A stretch of DNA of 11,402 nucleotides from Acidobacteriaceae bacterium. GTDB taxonomy: Bacteria > Acidobacteriota > Terriglobia > Terriglobales > Acidobacteriaceae. The stretch's first letter is position 1; the number at the start of each line of letters is the position of its first letter. The stretch covers positions 1 through 11,402 of the forward strand of contig JAICMT010000018.1 of the NCBI GenBank assembly GCA_025929125.1. Direction: 5' to 3'. The notes under the pieces were generated by a model. It searched no databases. It had not been told where the DNA came from and saw nothing but the letters and a program-made list of their open reading frames with translations. A program made the translations under genes and the position numbers. Below, in pieces: positions 1 to 9,402 of this stretch.

Positions 1-447
1 CGACAGGAACACTGCCGCTACGGTCACCATGCTGACCGCGCCGCCCGCACTCATACTCCCGCCAATCGCAATCGACTCCGGAATTCCGTCCAGCAGAGCA
101 CCCACGGCGATCGCAAGCCCGCTGCCGGGCTGCTCGGATTCCGATGCCTGCTGGTTCCCGGACCGCTTCCTGTGCCGGGCTCCATGTCGCGACAGCACCC
201 AGTTGCATGCGGTGTAAACCGCTGCGCCAGAGACAAACCCGATGGCTGCCGGAGCGAATCCCGCACGCTTATAGGCCTCGTCCATCAAATCGAAGGCCAG
301 CGCGGAGATCAGCACTCCGCTTCCGAACGCCATGACTCCGGCAATGATTTTTTGCTGCACCTTTGCGAAATAGCCCAGGGCAGCTCCGAGCAGCAGCGCT
401 GCCGCTCCCAGGAGTCCCCAAAGCCCAGCATCCAGCCACAGCGGCAT
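1..447 (-). CDS. ZIP-family divalent metal transporter, N-terminal part (runs off the left edge)
   Basis: This is a partial gene: 149 codons from ATG (447-445) stay open to base 1, so the C-terminal half is outside the window. The product is an inner-membrane protein that probably moves Zn2+ or another divalent metal. Hydrophobic stretches lie at about residues 8-26, 33-52 and 66-85. A basic, polar loop at about 86-108 (RHGARHRKRS) follows, and then the segment ALLDGIPESIAIGGS at 117-131, which resembles the ZIP TM4 metal-binding region. Aligned on the Pro-Glu pair, Glu124 keeps the usual glutamate, while the classical His-Asn pair is replaced by Asp120-Gly121. That variant occurs, as I recall, in bacterial ZIP proteins of this type. 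The start is supported by GGAGG five bases upstream. The gene follows nuoN on the same strand but has no obvious functional link to complex I. The second metal motif (HExPH, TM5) cannot be checked here. Family assignment is fairly sure; the substrate is unknown. Confidence 0.75.
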   Translation of the reverse strand, partial: MPLWLDAGLWGLLGAAALLLGAALGYFAKVQQKIIAGVMAFGSGVLISALAFDLMDEAYKRAGFAPAAIGFVSGAAVYTACNWVLSRHGARHRKRSGNQQASESEQPGSGLAIAVGALLDGIPESIAIGGSMSAGGAVSMVTVAAVFLS

Positions 448-452
448 TTTCA

Positions 453-457
453 CCTCC
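453..457 (-). promoter_or_regulatory. Shine-Dalgarno site of the ZIP gene
   Basis: GGAGG on the minus strand sits 5 bases before the ATG at 447. It fixes the start of the partial transporter gene, which has no other clear initiation site nearby. Confidence 0.7.
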
Positions 458-596
458 ACGGGTCACGTCGCGACGCAGCCGCAAAACAGGGCTGAACTTA
501 GCCGCACCCTCCCTATTGGGATGAACAGGCTCCCGCGCGCGATGTCCTCAGGGAGGAGTGAATCGGCAGCGCGCCAAATGTATATGTCAGGTGTCG

Positions 597-631
597 CATT
601 CCATTTGAAAAGAGCAAGGCATTCTGGAATG
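597..631 (-). repeat. Inverted repeat shortly after nuoN
   Basis: TGGAATG at 625-631 on the + strand is the exact reverse complement of CATTCCA at 597-603, with 21 bases between them. It begins 14 bases beyond the nuoN stop codon. In the transcript it could form a 7-bp stem with a large loop. It could mark or protect the 3' end of the nuo message, but the stem is only moderately stable and no U-tract follows, so a terminator call would be weak. Confidence 0.3.
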
Positions 632-644
632 GCGGTGCGGGTTT

Positions 645-2150
645 TTAGAACACGCGTGGCAGCGCATTAAGAAGTGGCCGCAGCAGCAGGCTGGGCCAAG
701 CGCCGAGTAGCACAACAGCAGCGGCCAGCAAAACGCAAAGTACTCTCGGAATCTCTTCGCCGGAAACCCGACCGGAGGTCAGCGCAGCGGAACTTTCCGG
801 CGTCGTGATGTACGAGGCTTTTAGCACGCGCAGGTAGTAGTACAGGGACACTGCCGAAGTCGCAATGGCGAGGATTACCAGCCAGAGCAGCGGCATTGAT
901 TCCGGAGACGACTGCAGCGCCGCCACAAAAAGATAGAACTTGCCGAAAAATCCGGCGAGCGGCGGAATGCCGGCGAGCGACAGCAGGAAGATCGCCAGAC
1001 AGAAGCTCAGCACCGGCTCGCGACGGGAGAGCCCCGGCAGATCCCCGATTCGGTCTGAGCCGGTCTGTGCCTCCACAATGCTGAGCACGGCAAATGCGCC
1101 GATCGTCGCGGCCGAGTACGTCACCACGTAGTAGACCAGCGCAGCCAGGCTCTGCGGTGTATGTGCGGTGAGCGCCAGCAGCATGTATCCGGCATGTGCC
1201 ACGGCGGAGTAGGCGAGCAGCCGGCGAACGCTGCTCTGGCGGATGGCCACGAAGTTTCCAAGCACCATCGACAACGCAGCGACGAGGGCAATCACCGGAA
1301 TCCAGCCGCGTACGAAGTGGCCCCACGTAGCCGAACCCTGGGCTCCGGCAAAGCCGATGGAGGCGAGTTGGAAGAACACGATGAAGCTTGCCACTTTGGA
1401 GCCGGAGGCGATGAAGGCCGCGGAAGGCGCAGGAGCGGCCTGGTAGATATCCGGCGCCCAGAAGTGAAACGGAGCCGCGGCGACTTTGAATCCGAGCCCC
1501 ACCGCGACGCAGACGATCGCGATGGCCAACAGTGGGCTCAGGCCGTGAATGTGAGCCCCGATTTCGGAGAGGCTGGTTGAGTTGGAGAGGCCGTACAGGA
1601 GCGAGAAGCCGAACAGGAGGAACGCGGCGGACATTCCGCCGAACAGGAAGTACTTGAGCGCGGCCTCCCAGGAGAAGCGACTCTGCTTATTGAAGGCCGC
1701 CAAGGTGTAAAGGGAAAGGCTAAGCAGCTCGATGGAGACAAAGATTACGAGCAGGTCCTGCGTTGCCACCAGGAAGAGCATGCCCACAGTGGCCATCAGA
1801 ATGAGAAGCACATACTCGCCCACGTGGCGCGTGAAGGTGCTGCCAGCTGCCAGCAGCAGAACGGCGATCGTGAGCGCCAGGATTGCGATCTGCAGCAACT
1901 GGATAAAGGCGTTTCCAAGGAGCACGCCGCCCAGCAGATTGCCGTTGGGATGGATGATGGCGATGTAGGCCGCCGCCGCTGCGCATCCAAGCGACCCCAG
2001 GATGGCTGTGGCAGCGGATCGTGTCGATAGGGTCGCGCGCCGAAGCGCCAGCAGGTCGATTGACATGGCGAGCAGAGCGGTGCCAACTAAAATCATCTGT
2101 GGGATCGCCAGCGACAGCAGTTGCGAATAGGTGGGCTGGATCGAGCTCAT
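645..2150 (-). CDS. nuoN: NADH-quinone oxidoreductase subunit N
   Basis: NuoN is one of the antiporter-like proton-pumping subunits of the complex I membrane arm, positioned next to NuoK and NuoM. The 501-residue polytopic protein is close to the family's usual length (about 480-500). Expected charged residues are present within membrane segments: Glu141 in VSIELLSLSLYTL, Lys222 in GFKVAAAPFHFWAPD, Lys252 in ASGSKVASF, and Lys404 in the GFFGKFYLF motif. These match the glutamate and lysines that form the central polar axis in known NuoN proteins. The ATG overlaps the stop of the preceding nuoM by 4 bases (ATGA), and GGGAGG at 2157-2162 lies 6 bases upstream, which fixes the start. nuoN is the last nuo gene of the cluster. 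I see no truncation or missing key residue. Confidence 0.97.
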   Translation of the reverse strand: MSSIQPTYSQLLSLAIPQMILVGTALLAMSIDLLALRRATLSTRSAATAILGSLGCAAAAAYIAIIHPNGNLLGGVLLGNAFIQLLQIAILALTIAVLLLAAGSTFTRHVGEYVLLILMATVGMLFLVATQDLLVIFVSIELLSLSLYTLAAFNKQSRFSWEAALKYFLFGGMSAAFLLFGFSLLYGLSNSTSLSEIGAHIHGLSPLLAIAIVCVAVGLGFKVAAAPFHFWAPDIYQAAPAPSAAFIASGSKVASFIVFFQLASIGFAGAQGSATWGHFVRGWIPVIALVAALSMVLGNFVAIRQSSVRRLLAYSAVAHAGYMLLALTAHTPQSLAALVYYVVTYSAATIGAFAVLSIVEAQTGSDRIGDLPGLSRREPVLSFCLAIFLLSLAGIPPLAGFFGKFYLFVAALQSSPESMPLLWLVILAIATSAVSLYYYLRVLKASYITTPESSAALTSGRVSGEEIPRVLCVLLAAAVVLLGAWPSLLLRPLLNALPRVF

Positions 2151-3655
2151 TGCCAGCCTCCCGGCCGAAGTCCGGCGAACAGGAGCGAATGGAGTGCCGG
2201 CTGGATGATGTTCAGAACCATCTGCGGATAGAGGCCCACGGCGACTGACGATGCGATCAGCAGGGCCGCAGCGATTTTCTCAGGAATAGTAATCGGCTGC
2301 AGCGGATGCGGCGGCGGCAGCTCGTGGCCTCTCTCTGCGAAAAAAGCTTTCTGCATCGCCCGCCAGACATAAACTATGCCGATCAAGATTCCGAAGCCGA
2401 CCGCCAAGGCGAGCACCGGGAAAGCGCGCCAGGCGCCTATCACGATCATCAGCTCGGCGACAAAGCCGGAAAAGCCGGGCAGTCCCATACCTGCCATGCC
2501 TGCCACGACGAAGGTCACAGCAGCAAAAGGAAGAGCGCTCGAGAGGTTCATAGGGCCTAGGGCGGCGAGCTCACGTGTGTGCGTGCGCGCATACACCATG
2601 CGGCCCACCACAGCGAACAGAAGCCCGCCGATCAGTCCGTGCGAGATCATCTGGATGATCGCGCCGGAGAGGCCCATCAGGTTCAGCGTCATCAGGCCGA
2701 GCAGAATGAAGCCCATATGACTGACCGAGGAGTAGCCGATGACGAACTTGAAATCGCGCTGCACCAGCGCGACCAGCGCGCCATAGAGGATGCCGATGAC
2801 AGCGAGGGCCGCAAAGACTTCGCGCCAGGAGTCAATACCTAGCACCGGATGCGACCATGGTCCCAGACCGACCGGGAAGAGTGTCATGGCGACGCGAAGG
2901 CATCCGTAGGCGCCCAGCTTCATGACGACTCCGGCGAGCAGCATCGAGGCCGCAGTAGGAGCCGCAACGTGTCCGGTCGGCGCCCATGTGTGGAACGGCC
3001 AGAGGCCGGCAAGAATCGCGAATCCCACGAAGACAACCGGAAAGGCAACCATCTGGAAGTGCGCAGAAAAAGGGAACCCGGCGAGCTTATCGAGGGCCAT
3101 CGAGGAGGAACCCGCGGCCACGTATGCGGCGATCAGCCCCACGAGCACCATGGCGGAGCCGACAATGGAGTAGATGGCGAGCTTCATGGCGCCATATTCG
3201 CGCCGCGTGGATCCCCAGTTTGCAATCAGGAAGTACTTGGGAATGATGACGATTTCGTAGAAGACGAAGAGCAGAAACAGATCGTACGAGAGGAAAACGC
3301 CATAGACAGCACCAATCAGAAGCAGGTAGAAGGCGAAGAACTGGTTGGTGCGATCGTCGATGTCCCACGAGAAGAGGACGCCGGCGATAGCTACGATGCC
3401 TGTGAGCAGTACCAACGACAGGCTGATGCCATCTGCCGCCAAGTGGTACCGGATGCCGAGAGAGGCGATCCAGGGCTTATCCACGATGGTGAAGAGTTCT
3501 CCGGTACGGTGGCGGAGAAAGGCCGCGAGCGCAATGCCGCACGCCGATGTCGCAGCCAATAGGGCAAGGCAGCGTGCGAGGGAGGCAGCGCGCTTCGGCA
3601 GCAGGAGCAAGATCGCCGCACCGAAAAACGAGATGTAGATCGTCCAAGCGAGCAT
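2147..3655 (-). CDS. nuoM: NADH-quinone oxidoreductase subunit M, second copy (NuoM2)
   Basis: This is an antiporter-like membrane subunit of complex I, full length at 502 residues from ATG (3655). An in-frame TTG at 3664 would add three residues; neither start has a clear ribosome site, and I prefer ATG. Family marks, numbered from the TTG start: Glu137 (FVFYEIVIIPKYF), Lys249 (AGVVMKLGAYG), the GLPGFSGFVAEL segment with Glu404, and PFHTWAPTGH at 223-232. One key residue is missing. The TM7 lysine found just before the P-x-H-x-W motif in NuoM, NuoN and NuoL is Leu218 here (FAILAGLWPFHTW), whereas the neighbouring NuoM has Lys235 at that place. The gene starts 19 bases after the first nuoM and overlaps nuoN by 4 bases, so it is an integral operon member. 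It is a diverged paralogue and not a fragment or frameshift product. As I recall, a NuoM branch with this W-P-F-H-T-W signature exists in several phyla. Confidence 0.95.
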   Translation of the reverse strand: MLAWTIYISFFGAAILLLLPKRAASLARCLALLAATSACGIALAAFLRHRTGELFTIVDKPWIASLGIRYHLAADGISLSLVLLTGIVAIAGVLFSWDIDDRTNQFFAFYLLLIGAVYGVFLSYDLFLLFVFYEIVIIPKYFLIANWGSTRREYGAMKLAIYSIVGSAMVLVGLIAAYVAAGSSSMALDKLAGFPFSAHFQMVAFPVVFVGFAILAGLWPFHTWAPTGHVAAPTAASMLLAGVVMKLGAYGCLRVAMTLFPVGLGPWSHPVLGIDSWREVFAALAVIGILYGALVALVQRDFKFVIGYSSVSHMGFILLGLMTLNLMGLSGAIIQMISHGLIGGLLFAVVGRMVYARTHTRELAALGPMNLSSALPFAAVTFVVAGMAGMGLPGFSGFVAELMIVIGAWRAFPVLALAVGFGILIGIVYVWRAMQKAFFAERGHELPPPHPLQPITIPEKIAAALLIASSVAVGLYPQMVLNIIQPALHSLLFAGLRPGGWQ

Positions 3656-3674
3656 AGGTTTCAATGCAATCGGA

Positions 3675-5212
3675 TCAGAACCTGAGCTGGTGCACGTAGG
3701 AAATCACCGTGCTATTGAGCGCGCCGAGCACCAGCTGCGGATACAGTCCGAGGACAAACATAAGAGCGATGACAGGAGCGAAGGATACGCGTTCTCCCGA
3801 GGTCAGGTCAGGGAAGACGGCGCGCTCGGGTTGAAGCGGACCAGTGAATACCTTCTGGATTACGCCAAGAATAAAGACCGCGGTGATCAGCAGACCAAGC
3901 ACAGAGATTGAAGCTGCCCAGGGCACGAGCGGAAAGGTTCCCTTGAAGATGAGGAACTCGCCCGGGAAGCCGTTGAGGCCGGGCAGTCCAAGGGACGAGA
4001 ACAGCGCAATGCCCATAAGACCGGCGAAGACCGGAGCGATACGGCGCAGTCCGCCGAAGTCAGTGAGCAAGCGGGTACCGGCGGAGCGGTTTTCCAGGAG
4101 CGATATGAACCAGAAGATTGTGGCCGCCGTAATTGCGTGACTCAGAACCTGCAGGAGAATGCCGGAGAAGGCGGCGTACTGCTCCGGCAGCAGAGCGGCA
4201 TCCGAGGTGCGTACCAGGGCAAAAGCTGCCAGCAAGCAATAGCCGAGGTGGTTGATGGAGGAGTAGGCGAAGATGCGCTTCAAGTCCTTCTGGGCGAGAG
4301 CGGCGAAGGCTGAAAGCACAATCGTAGCGATGCTGATCCAGAGGAGCGGTGTCTGAAGCTTGTGGATCTGAGGCGCGAAGATGGGCAGCAGGATGCGGAG
4401 GAAGCCATAGACGCCCATCTTGGACATCGCACCGGTAAGGATGGCGGTGACGCCGCTGGGAGCTTCGCTGTAGGCGGCGGGCAGCCAGGTGTGAAACGGA
4501 ATCAGTGGTACTTTCACTGCAAAGCCCAGGAACACGCCAGCAAAGAGAACCAACGCGAGATGCTGCGGATTGACGTGTTGCCAGCCCAGGTTTGCGGCTA
4601 CGCCGGGAAGGAAGGAGTCGCCGCGTCCCGCGAGTTCGATGAAATCGAATGTCCCCGTCGCCAGGTAGATTGCCAGGAAGCTGAGCAGCATCGTGACGGA
4701 GCCGACCATGGTATAGACCAGGAATTGGGTTGCCGCGGGACCAGCGAGCTTGCCTCCCCAGAGGCGAATGAGGAAGAAGGCGGGAATGAGGCTGAGCTCC
4801 CAAAAGATGAACCAGTGGAAGAAGTTCAGCGCGGTGAAGGTGCCGAACATACATGCCTGGAGCAGGAACACCAGTGCGAAGTAGAGAGATGAGCGCTTTT
4901 TCGTACGCCACGAGGCCGCGATACCGATGGGAACGACAATCGCCGTGAGCAGCAGCATAATCAGCCCGAGGCCGTCGATTGCGAGGCGGTATTCGACGTG
5001 CAGTGCCGGGATCCAGGCGTGGCGTTCCTGAAACTGCAGTGCGCCGGAGGTGTGATCGAACCGAACCCAGAGCAGCAGGGTGCAGGCAAGGATCAAGAGA
5101 CTCAGAGCGGCCGCGATGACGCGTGGCAGCTTGGAGCTGCTTTGGGGAAGCAGCAGAAGGACTGCCGCTGCGGCAACGGGAAGCAGTGTCAGGGCTGTGA
5201 GGGCAGGGAAGG

Positions 5213-5216
<4 letters not shown>
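3675..5216 (-). CDS. nuoM: NADH-quinone oxidoreductase subunit M, first copy (NuoM1)
   Basis: This is the proton-pumping membrane subunit of complex I with all the usual NuoM marks. Glu140 is in FIFWELSLIPAFFLIRLWGG, Lys235 in GFAVKVPLIPFHTWLP, Lys266 in GAMSKMGVYG, and Glu420 in the GLPGLNGFPGEFLIFKG motif. It is 513 residues long, near the family norm, with about 14 hydrophobic segments. The start is TTG (5216-5214), overlapping the nuoL stop as TTGA. GGGGAG seven bases upstream supports it, and no in-frame ATG or GTG lies close by. The protein differs clearly from the second NuoM directly downstream, so the pair is an old duplication and not a recent tandem copy. This copy looks the more conventional of the two because it keeps the TM7 lysine. 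It would sit in the membrane arm between NuoL and NuoN or beside the second NuoM. Confidence 0.96.
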
Positions 5217-7291
<2,075 letters not shown>

Positions 7292-7319
7292 TCGATTCTG
7301 TGGAGGCGCAGTATCCGGC

Positions 7320-7631
7320 TCAGCCTTTCAGTGAGTTCATGCTGTCAAGATCAATGGTGTGTGAGTGACGGTACGCCGCGACGATAATAGCAAGACCTAC
7401 GGCAGCTTCGGCGGCGGCCACGCTGATGGAGAAGATGGCAAACATGACTCCGGTGATGTACGTCGTCGCGGGGCCGTAGTGCCAGAAGGCGATGAAGTTG
7501 ATGTTGGCCGCATTCAGCATCAGCTCGATTCCGATAAGTACAAGGATTGCGTTCCGCCGGGTGAGCGCTCCCGCGAGTCCAATCGCAAACAGCAGGGAAG
7601 ACAGGAGCAAATACGCCTGCAGGCCGGTCAT
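7320..7631 (-). CDS. nuoK: NADH-quinone oxidoreductase subunit K
   Basis: NuoK is a small membrane subunit (103 residues, three helices) related to MrpC. It links NuoJ and NuoN in the proton-transfer chain of complex I. The two membrane glutamates typical of the family are seen: Glu36 in [15 protein letters not shown] and Glu75 in [13 protein letters not shown]. They are equivalent to E. coli Glu36 and Glu72, with three extra residues between them. The start overlaps the nuoJ stop as ATGA, and a perfect AGGAGG (7639-7644) lies 7 bases upstream. The C-terminal [15 protein letters not shown] tail is a normal soluble end. Confidence 0.97.
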   Translation of the reverse strand: MTGLQAYLLLSSLLFAIGLAGALTRRNAILVLIGIELMLNAANINFIAFWHYGPATTYITGVMFAIFSISVAAAEAAVGLAIIVAAYRHSHTIDLDSMNSLKG

Positions 7632-8125
7632 TCCGTATCCTCCTTACGTTCCATGGCAATCACGATGGCTCCGATGAGGGCGGCGGTAAGGAGCAGGCCG
7701 ATGAGCTCAAGGGGAAGGACGTACTCGTGCATCAGAGAGGATCCGATTTGTTGAACTGAGACCGGAGAAACTGCCGCCGTGACGCCCGCCACGGGCTGCG
7801 AAAGAACGGCCCAGCCCAGTACAGAGAATACGGCTACTGCGGTAAGCAGGCCTACAAGAGCGTTGCGGGAAAAGGTTCCAAGCATCAGCCCCCGGCGGCT
7901 CTGGGTCATCATGATGGCGAACACCGCGAGGATGGCCACCGCGCCCACATAGACCATGATCTGCGTGAGCCCGACGAACTCGGCGCCCAGTTGGAGGAAA
8001 AGAGCGGCGATTCCGCCAAAGGTGATGGACAGCGTAAGAACGCAATGAATGGGGTTGCGCAGACCCATGGCCGCTGCCGTGCTGCCCACGATCAGGACGG
8101 CGATGATCAGAAACGAAATGCTCAT
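7628..8125 (-). CDS. nuoJ: NADH-quinone oxidoreductase subunit J
   Basis: NuoJ is a membrane subunit next to NuoH and NuoK. Its third helix is thought to change shape during turnover and connect the quinone site to the pumps. The protein has 165 residues and about five hydrophobic segments. The signature [20 protein letters not shown] spans about residues 47-66, with the conserved Tyr59 in VYVGA. Glu140 is in the later segment [13 protein letters not shown]. The ATG at 8125 has no clear Shine-Dalgarno site, but no other start lies upstream in frame nearby. It follows nuoH after an unusually wide 101-base gap and overlaps nuoK by 4 bases. Confidence 0.96.
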   Translation of the reverse strand: MSISFLIIAVLIVGSTAAAMGLRNPIHCVLTLSITFGGIAALFLQLGAEFVGLTQIMVYVGAVAILAVFAIMMTQSRRGLMLGTFSRNALVGLLTAVAVFSVLGWAVLSQPVAGVTAAVSPVSVQQIGSSLMHEYVLPLELIGLLLTAALIGAIVIAMERKEDTE

Positions 8126-8199
8126 CCGCGCACCGGTCGAATCTGCGCAGCGGATCTCTGCGGCGGGTTAGCCTTCAGCACAGCAAACTCCTGACGGCG

Positions 8200-8220
8200 C
8201 CGCCATGAACCGCATGGCGG
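8200..8220 (-). repeat. Perfect hairpin in the nuoH-nuoJ spacer
   Basis: CCGCCATG at 8200-8207 and CATGGCGG at 8213-8220 are exact reverse complements with a 5-base loop, giving a GC-rich 8-bp stem in the transcript. It lies 7 bases beyond the nuoH stop codon and 74 bases before the nuoJ start, in the only long gap inside the operon. No T-run follows on the transcribed strand, so it is not a typical terminator. A role in mRNA processing, stability or partial attenuation between the two gene sets is possible but is inference. Confidence 0.55.
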
Positions 8221-8226
8221 TGATAT

Positions 8227-9402
8227 CTATTCGGCGAACGAGTAGGTTCGCAGTTGCAGCTTCTTCTTGCGCTTGAGTAGCGCGCTGAGTACGAACATCG
8301 GGACGAGAATCAGGAAAGCACAGACGAACCATCGTACGGCTCCCGGATTCATAAAGCGCCAGAGACCGGCGATGACCATATTAAAGAGAGCCATGGGAAG
8401 GATAAACTCCCAGGCGAAGTTCATGAGCTGGTCCATGCGGAGCCGCGGAAGGGTGCCTCGGACCCATATAAACATGCAGATCAGGGTGAGCAGCTTTAGA
8501 AAGAACCAGGCCCAGGACGGTATGAATGTGAGTACAGACAGCGGAGCGGACCAGCCGCCGAGGAAAAGCGTGATGGCGATGCCGCTGGTTGCAAACATGC
8601 CAAGGTATTCGCCAAGAAAGAAGAGGGCGAACTTGAACCCCGAGTACTCGATGTAGTAGCCGGCGATGATTTCTGACTCTCCCTCGGGAAGATCAAAGGG
8701 GGATCGGTTCGATTCCGCGGTGGCGGCGATCATGAACAGAATGAAGCCGAGAAATCCCCAAGGCGTGAACACGTACCAGTGAGGGAAGATGCCGGTGTAC
8801 GTCGCCTGACGCTCGACGATATCGACGGTAGAGAGCGAGCCCGCTTGCATGATGACGACCACGGATGCGAGGACGAGCGGCACCTCGTAGCTGATCATCT
8901 GCGCAATGGCTCGCATTGCCCCCAGCATGGAGTACTTGCTGCGACTGGACCAGCCGGCCATGAAGACGGCGAGCTCGACCACCGACCCGACAGCGAAGAA
9001 AAACAGGACTCCTGCGTTCAGATTGACGAGCGCCATATTTCTGCCGACGGGCAGCACCGCGTACGCGAGGAACGCGGCGACGACGAGCAGAACGGGCGCT
9101 AGAAAATGGACGATGTGGTCCGCGGTGAAAGGAACGATATCTTCCTTGGTGAGCGATTTGATGCCGTCGGCAAGCGGTTGCCACAGTCCCATGGGGCCAG
9201 TCCGGTTGGGACCCAGTCGGTTCTGGATGCGCCCCAGGCCCTTCCGCTCCAGCAGCGTGGTGATCGCAAACAGGAGTGGGAAGACGACCATGAGCGGCAG
9301 GATGGAGAGCACTGCAGAGGCGATGGCGTGAACCGATGTCGGAACATACCCCAGCAGCCAATGCTTCAAGATCACGAATACCTGGTCGGGCGTCTGGGTC
9401 AT
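8227..9402 (-). CDS. nuoH: NADH-quinone oxidoreductase subunit H
   Basis: NuoH is the membrane subunit that, with NuoB and NuoD, forms the quinone chamber and begins the proton-translocation pathway. Its best-conserved parts are present: ERKGLGRIQNRLGPNRTGP at residues 52-70, followed by LADGIKSLTKEDIVP (77-91), and the loop AESNRSPFDLPEGESE (229-244) with its acidic cluster, followed by GYYIEYSGFKFALFFLGEY. The protein is 391 residues, about 65 longer than E. coli NuoH (325). The excess lies partly in the N-terminal 25 residues, in the 189-210 loop, and in a basic C-terminal tail (KRKKKLQLRTYSFAE). The ATG overlaps the nuoI stop by 4 bases (ATGA). Position is unusual, since nuoH lies after nuoI and not before it as in the E. 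coli operon. Confidence 0.97.
   Translation of the reverse strand: MTQTPDQVFVILKHWLLGYVPTSVHAIASAVLSILPLMVVFPLLFAITTLLERKGLGRIQNRLGPNRTGPMGLWQPLADGIKSLTKEDIVPFTADHIVHFLAPVLLVVAAFLAYAVLPVGRNMALVNLNAGVLFFFAVGSVVELAVFMAGWSSRSKYSMLGAMRAIAQMISYEVPLVLASVVVIMQAGSLSTVDIVERQATYTGIFPHWYVFTPWGFLGFILFMIAATAESNRSPFDLPEGESEIIAGYYIEYSGFKFALFFLGEYLGMFATSGIAITLFLGGWSAPLSVLTFIPSWAWFFLKLLTLICMFIWVRGTLPRLRMDQLMNFAWEFILPMALFNMVIAGLWRFMNPGAVRWFVCAFLILVPMFVLSALLKRKKKLQLRTYSFAE

Larger units (their letters stand above)
448..644. other. Spacer between nuoN and the ZIP gene
   Basis: This is the largest non-coding stretch in the window (197 bases). I see no gene in it. It contains two imperfectly placed inverted repeats: 7 bp at 597-603/625-631 and 7 bp (CCTCCCT/AGGGAGG) at 508-514/550-556. 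Neither is followed by a T-run on the transcribed strand, so neither looks like a classical intrinsic terminator. A TATACA hexamer (minus strand, 584-579) has no acceptable -35 box at 16-18 bases. Whether the transporter gene has its own promoter or is read through from nuoN cannot be decided from the sequence. Confidence 0.6.

Noticed and set aside
508..556. The CCTCCCT/AGGGAGG inverted repeat as a terminator of the nuo operon.
   Set aside because: The arms are 35 bases apart and no T-run follows on the transcribed strand; chance is a good explanation in a GC-rich spacer.
579..607. TATACA as the -10 box of a promoter for the ZIP gene.
   Set aside because: At 16, 17 and 18 bases upstream the hexamers (AAATGG, CAAATG, TCAAAT) do not resemble TTGACA.
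2849..3562. A 237-codon antisense open frame inside the second nuoM.
   Set aside because: The translation is hydrophilic, rich in Glu, Gly and Arg, and is simply the antisense of a hydrophobic gene. No family features are seen.
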